Assembly: GCA_003221595.1 (NCBI GenBank)
Contig: QHSM01000439.1
Location: forward strand, 1-6,623
Direction: 5' to 3'
Source of the DNA: Candidatus Rokuibacteriota bacterium
GTDB lineage: Bacteria; Methylomirabilota; Methylomirabilia; Rokubacteriales; CSP1-6
DNA length: 6,623 bases
In this document: in pieces, positions 5,754 to 6,623 of the stretch
Position numbering within the stretch: the first letter of the stretch is position 1
How the letters are laid out: every line of letters starts with the position of its first letter
The notes under the pieces: model-generated
Database searches by the model: none
Told to the model about the DNA's origin: nothing
The model's input: the letters and a program-made list of their open reading frames with translations, nothing else
Made by a program: the position numbers and the translations under genes

Positions 5754-6623
5754 ATGACCGATCGTCTGGCCGAGCCGCTGCACCCGGTTGCCCGTGAGCT
5801 GCGCCCACCCGAGGGCGGGCTCTCATCCTATCCGCCCGTCGAGCGCTGGGAGGACTGGGAGGAGTACGACCCGGTCGCGTGGCCCCGGAAGGTCAAGCGC
5901 CGGTACTCGCTGATCCCGACGATCTGCTTCAACTGCGAGGCCGGCTGCGGCCTCCTCGCATACGTCGACCGCGAGACGCTCCAGATCCAGAAGTTCGAGG
6001 GGAACCCGGTTCACCCGGGGAGCCGCGGCCGCAACTGCGCCAAGGGGCCCGCCACGCTGAACCAGGTGACCGATCCGGAGCGGATTCGCTATCCGCTGCG
6101 TCGCGTCGGGCCGCGCGGCGGCGGCCGGTGGGAGCGCGTCACGTGGGACCAGGCGCTCGACGACATCGCCGGACGCATCCGCGCGGCGCTCGTGGAAGGC
6201 CGGCAGAAGGAGGTCATGTACCACCTCGGCCGGCCGGGTCACGAGCTCGTCTATCTGCAGCGCGTCTTCCACGCCTGGGGGATCGACGGCCACAACAGCC
6301 ACACCAACGTCTGCTCGGCGAGCGCGCGGGCGGGCTACGCCTTCTGGCACGGGATGGACCGCCCCTCGCCCGACCACGCGAACGCCCGCTTCATCCTGCT
6401 CCTCTCCTCGCACCTCGAGACCGGCCATTACTTCAACCCGCACGCCCAGCGCATCATGGAAGCCAAGGCGCGCGGCGCGAAGGTCGCGGTGCTCGACACG
6501 CGCCTGAGCAACACGGCGTCGATGGCCGACTGGTGGCTCGCGCCCTGGCCCGGCTCGGAGTCGGCCGTGCTCCTCGCGATGGCCCACGTGCTGGTGCGCG
6601 AGAAGCTCTACGACCAGGGCTTC
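5754..6623 (+). CDS. Molybdopterin oxidoreductase catalytic subunit, SoeA/PsrA-like, N-terminal 290 residues (3' end outside window)
   Basis: The frame is open from ATG 5754 to the last base, giving the first 290 residues of a DMSO-reductase-superfamily molybdoenzyme. The N-terminal [4Fe-4S] motif is C58-x2-C61-x3-C65 followed by C95 in NCAKG; the lysine two residues after C95 is the one usually placed between cluster and pterin. C187 in HTNVCSASARAGY is the likely molybdenum ligand. It is not followed by histidine, which argues against formate dehydrogenase (Cys/Sec-His). Later segments such as FILLLSSHLETGHY and AKVAVLDTRLSNTASMADWW match the cofactor-binding core. The first 50 residues are an acidic, tryptophan-rich extension (YPPVERWEDWEEYDP), not a Tat signal, so the enzyme should be cytoplasmic. 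With the ferredoxin-NrfD fusion just upstream and sulfide-oxidation genes before it, a sulfite-oxidising SoeA-type role is inferred. Polysulfide, thiosulfate or tetrathionate reductase remains possible. Superfamily is certain; substrate is not. Confidence 0.87.
   Translation, partial: MTDRLAEPLHPVARELRPPEGGLSSYPPVERWEDWEEYDPVAWPRKVKRRYSLIPTICFNCEAGCGLLAYVDRETLQIQKFEGNPVHPGSRGRNCAKGPATLNQVTDPERIRYPLRRVGPRGGGRWERVTWDQALDDIAGRIRAALVEGRQKEVMYHLGRPGHELVYLQRVFHAWGIDGHNSHTNVCSASARAGYAFWHGMDRPSPDHANARFILLLSSHLETGHYFNPHAQRIMEAKARGAKVAVLDTRLSNTASMADWWLAPWPGSESAVLLAMAHVLVREKLYDQGF

Noticed and set aside
4124..5755. Long open frame on the - strand across the ferredoxin-NrfD gene (543 codons)
   Set aside because: Antisense to a gene with 16 correctly spaced cluster cysteines and eight helices. 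Its Arg/His/Asp-rich translation has no recognisable motif.
5892..5916. Twin-arginine-like KRRYSLI in the molybdoenzyme (residues 48-54)
   Set aside because: It is about 50 residues in, no hydrophobic signal region follows, and the [4Fe-4S] cysteines start at once. It is not a Tat signal.

Overview
The window is a high-GC bacterial segment carrying seven genes, all on the + strand with gaps of about 7 to 55 bases, so it reads as one transcription unit entered in the middle. Both ends are cut: the first gene lacks its 5' part and the last lacks its 3' part. No stretch over 300 bases is without a gene, and I see no tRNA, rRNA, insertion sequence, CRISPR array, promoter or convincing terminator inside.

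Layout: (1) the C-terminal end of a rhodanese-domain sulfurtransferase (1-251); (2) a YeeE/YedE-family thiosulfate/sulfur transporter (259-1428); (3) FccB, the flavoprotein of flavocytochrome c sulfide dehydrogenase, with a Tat signal (1458-2705); (4) FccA, its dihaem cytochrome c partner (2733-3317); (5) a TauE/SafE sulfite-exporter-family permease (3373-4155); (6) a single-chain fusion of a four-cluster ferredoxin with an eight-helix NrfD/PsrC-type quinone-interacting membrane domain (4172-5734); (7) the first 290 residues of a molybdopterin oxidoreductase catalytic subunit without a Tat signal (5754 to the end).

Together the genes describe respiratory oxidation of inorganic sulfur compounds on both sides of the membrane. 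FccAB would oxidise sulfide in the periplasm and pass electrons to cytochrome c. The YeeE permease and rhodanese would bring in thiosulfate or sulfane sulfur and hand it on in the cytoplasm. The last two genes look like a cytoplasm-facing molybdoenzyme wired to the quinone pool, most simply a SoeABC-like sulfite-oxidising complex with its B and C subunits fused. The TauE-type permease would move sulfite or a related anion out. The substrate of the molybdoenzyme is inferred from this neighbourhood; a polysulfide, thiosulfate or tetrathionate reductase is the main alternative.

The organism is probably a sulfur-oxidising bacterium with a high-GC genome. A soil or subsurface lineage such as Candidatus Rokubacteria/Methylomirabilota, or a high-GC proteobacterium, would fit. 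The sequence does not settle this, and the assignment rests on composition and gene content only.
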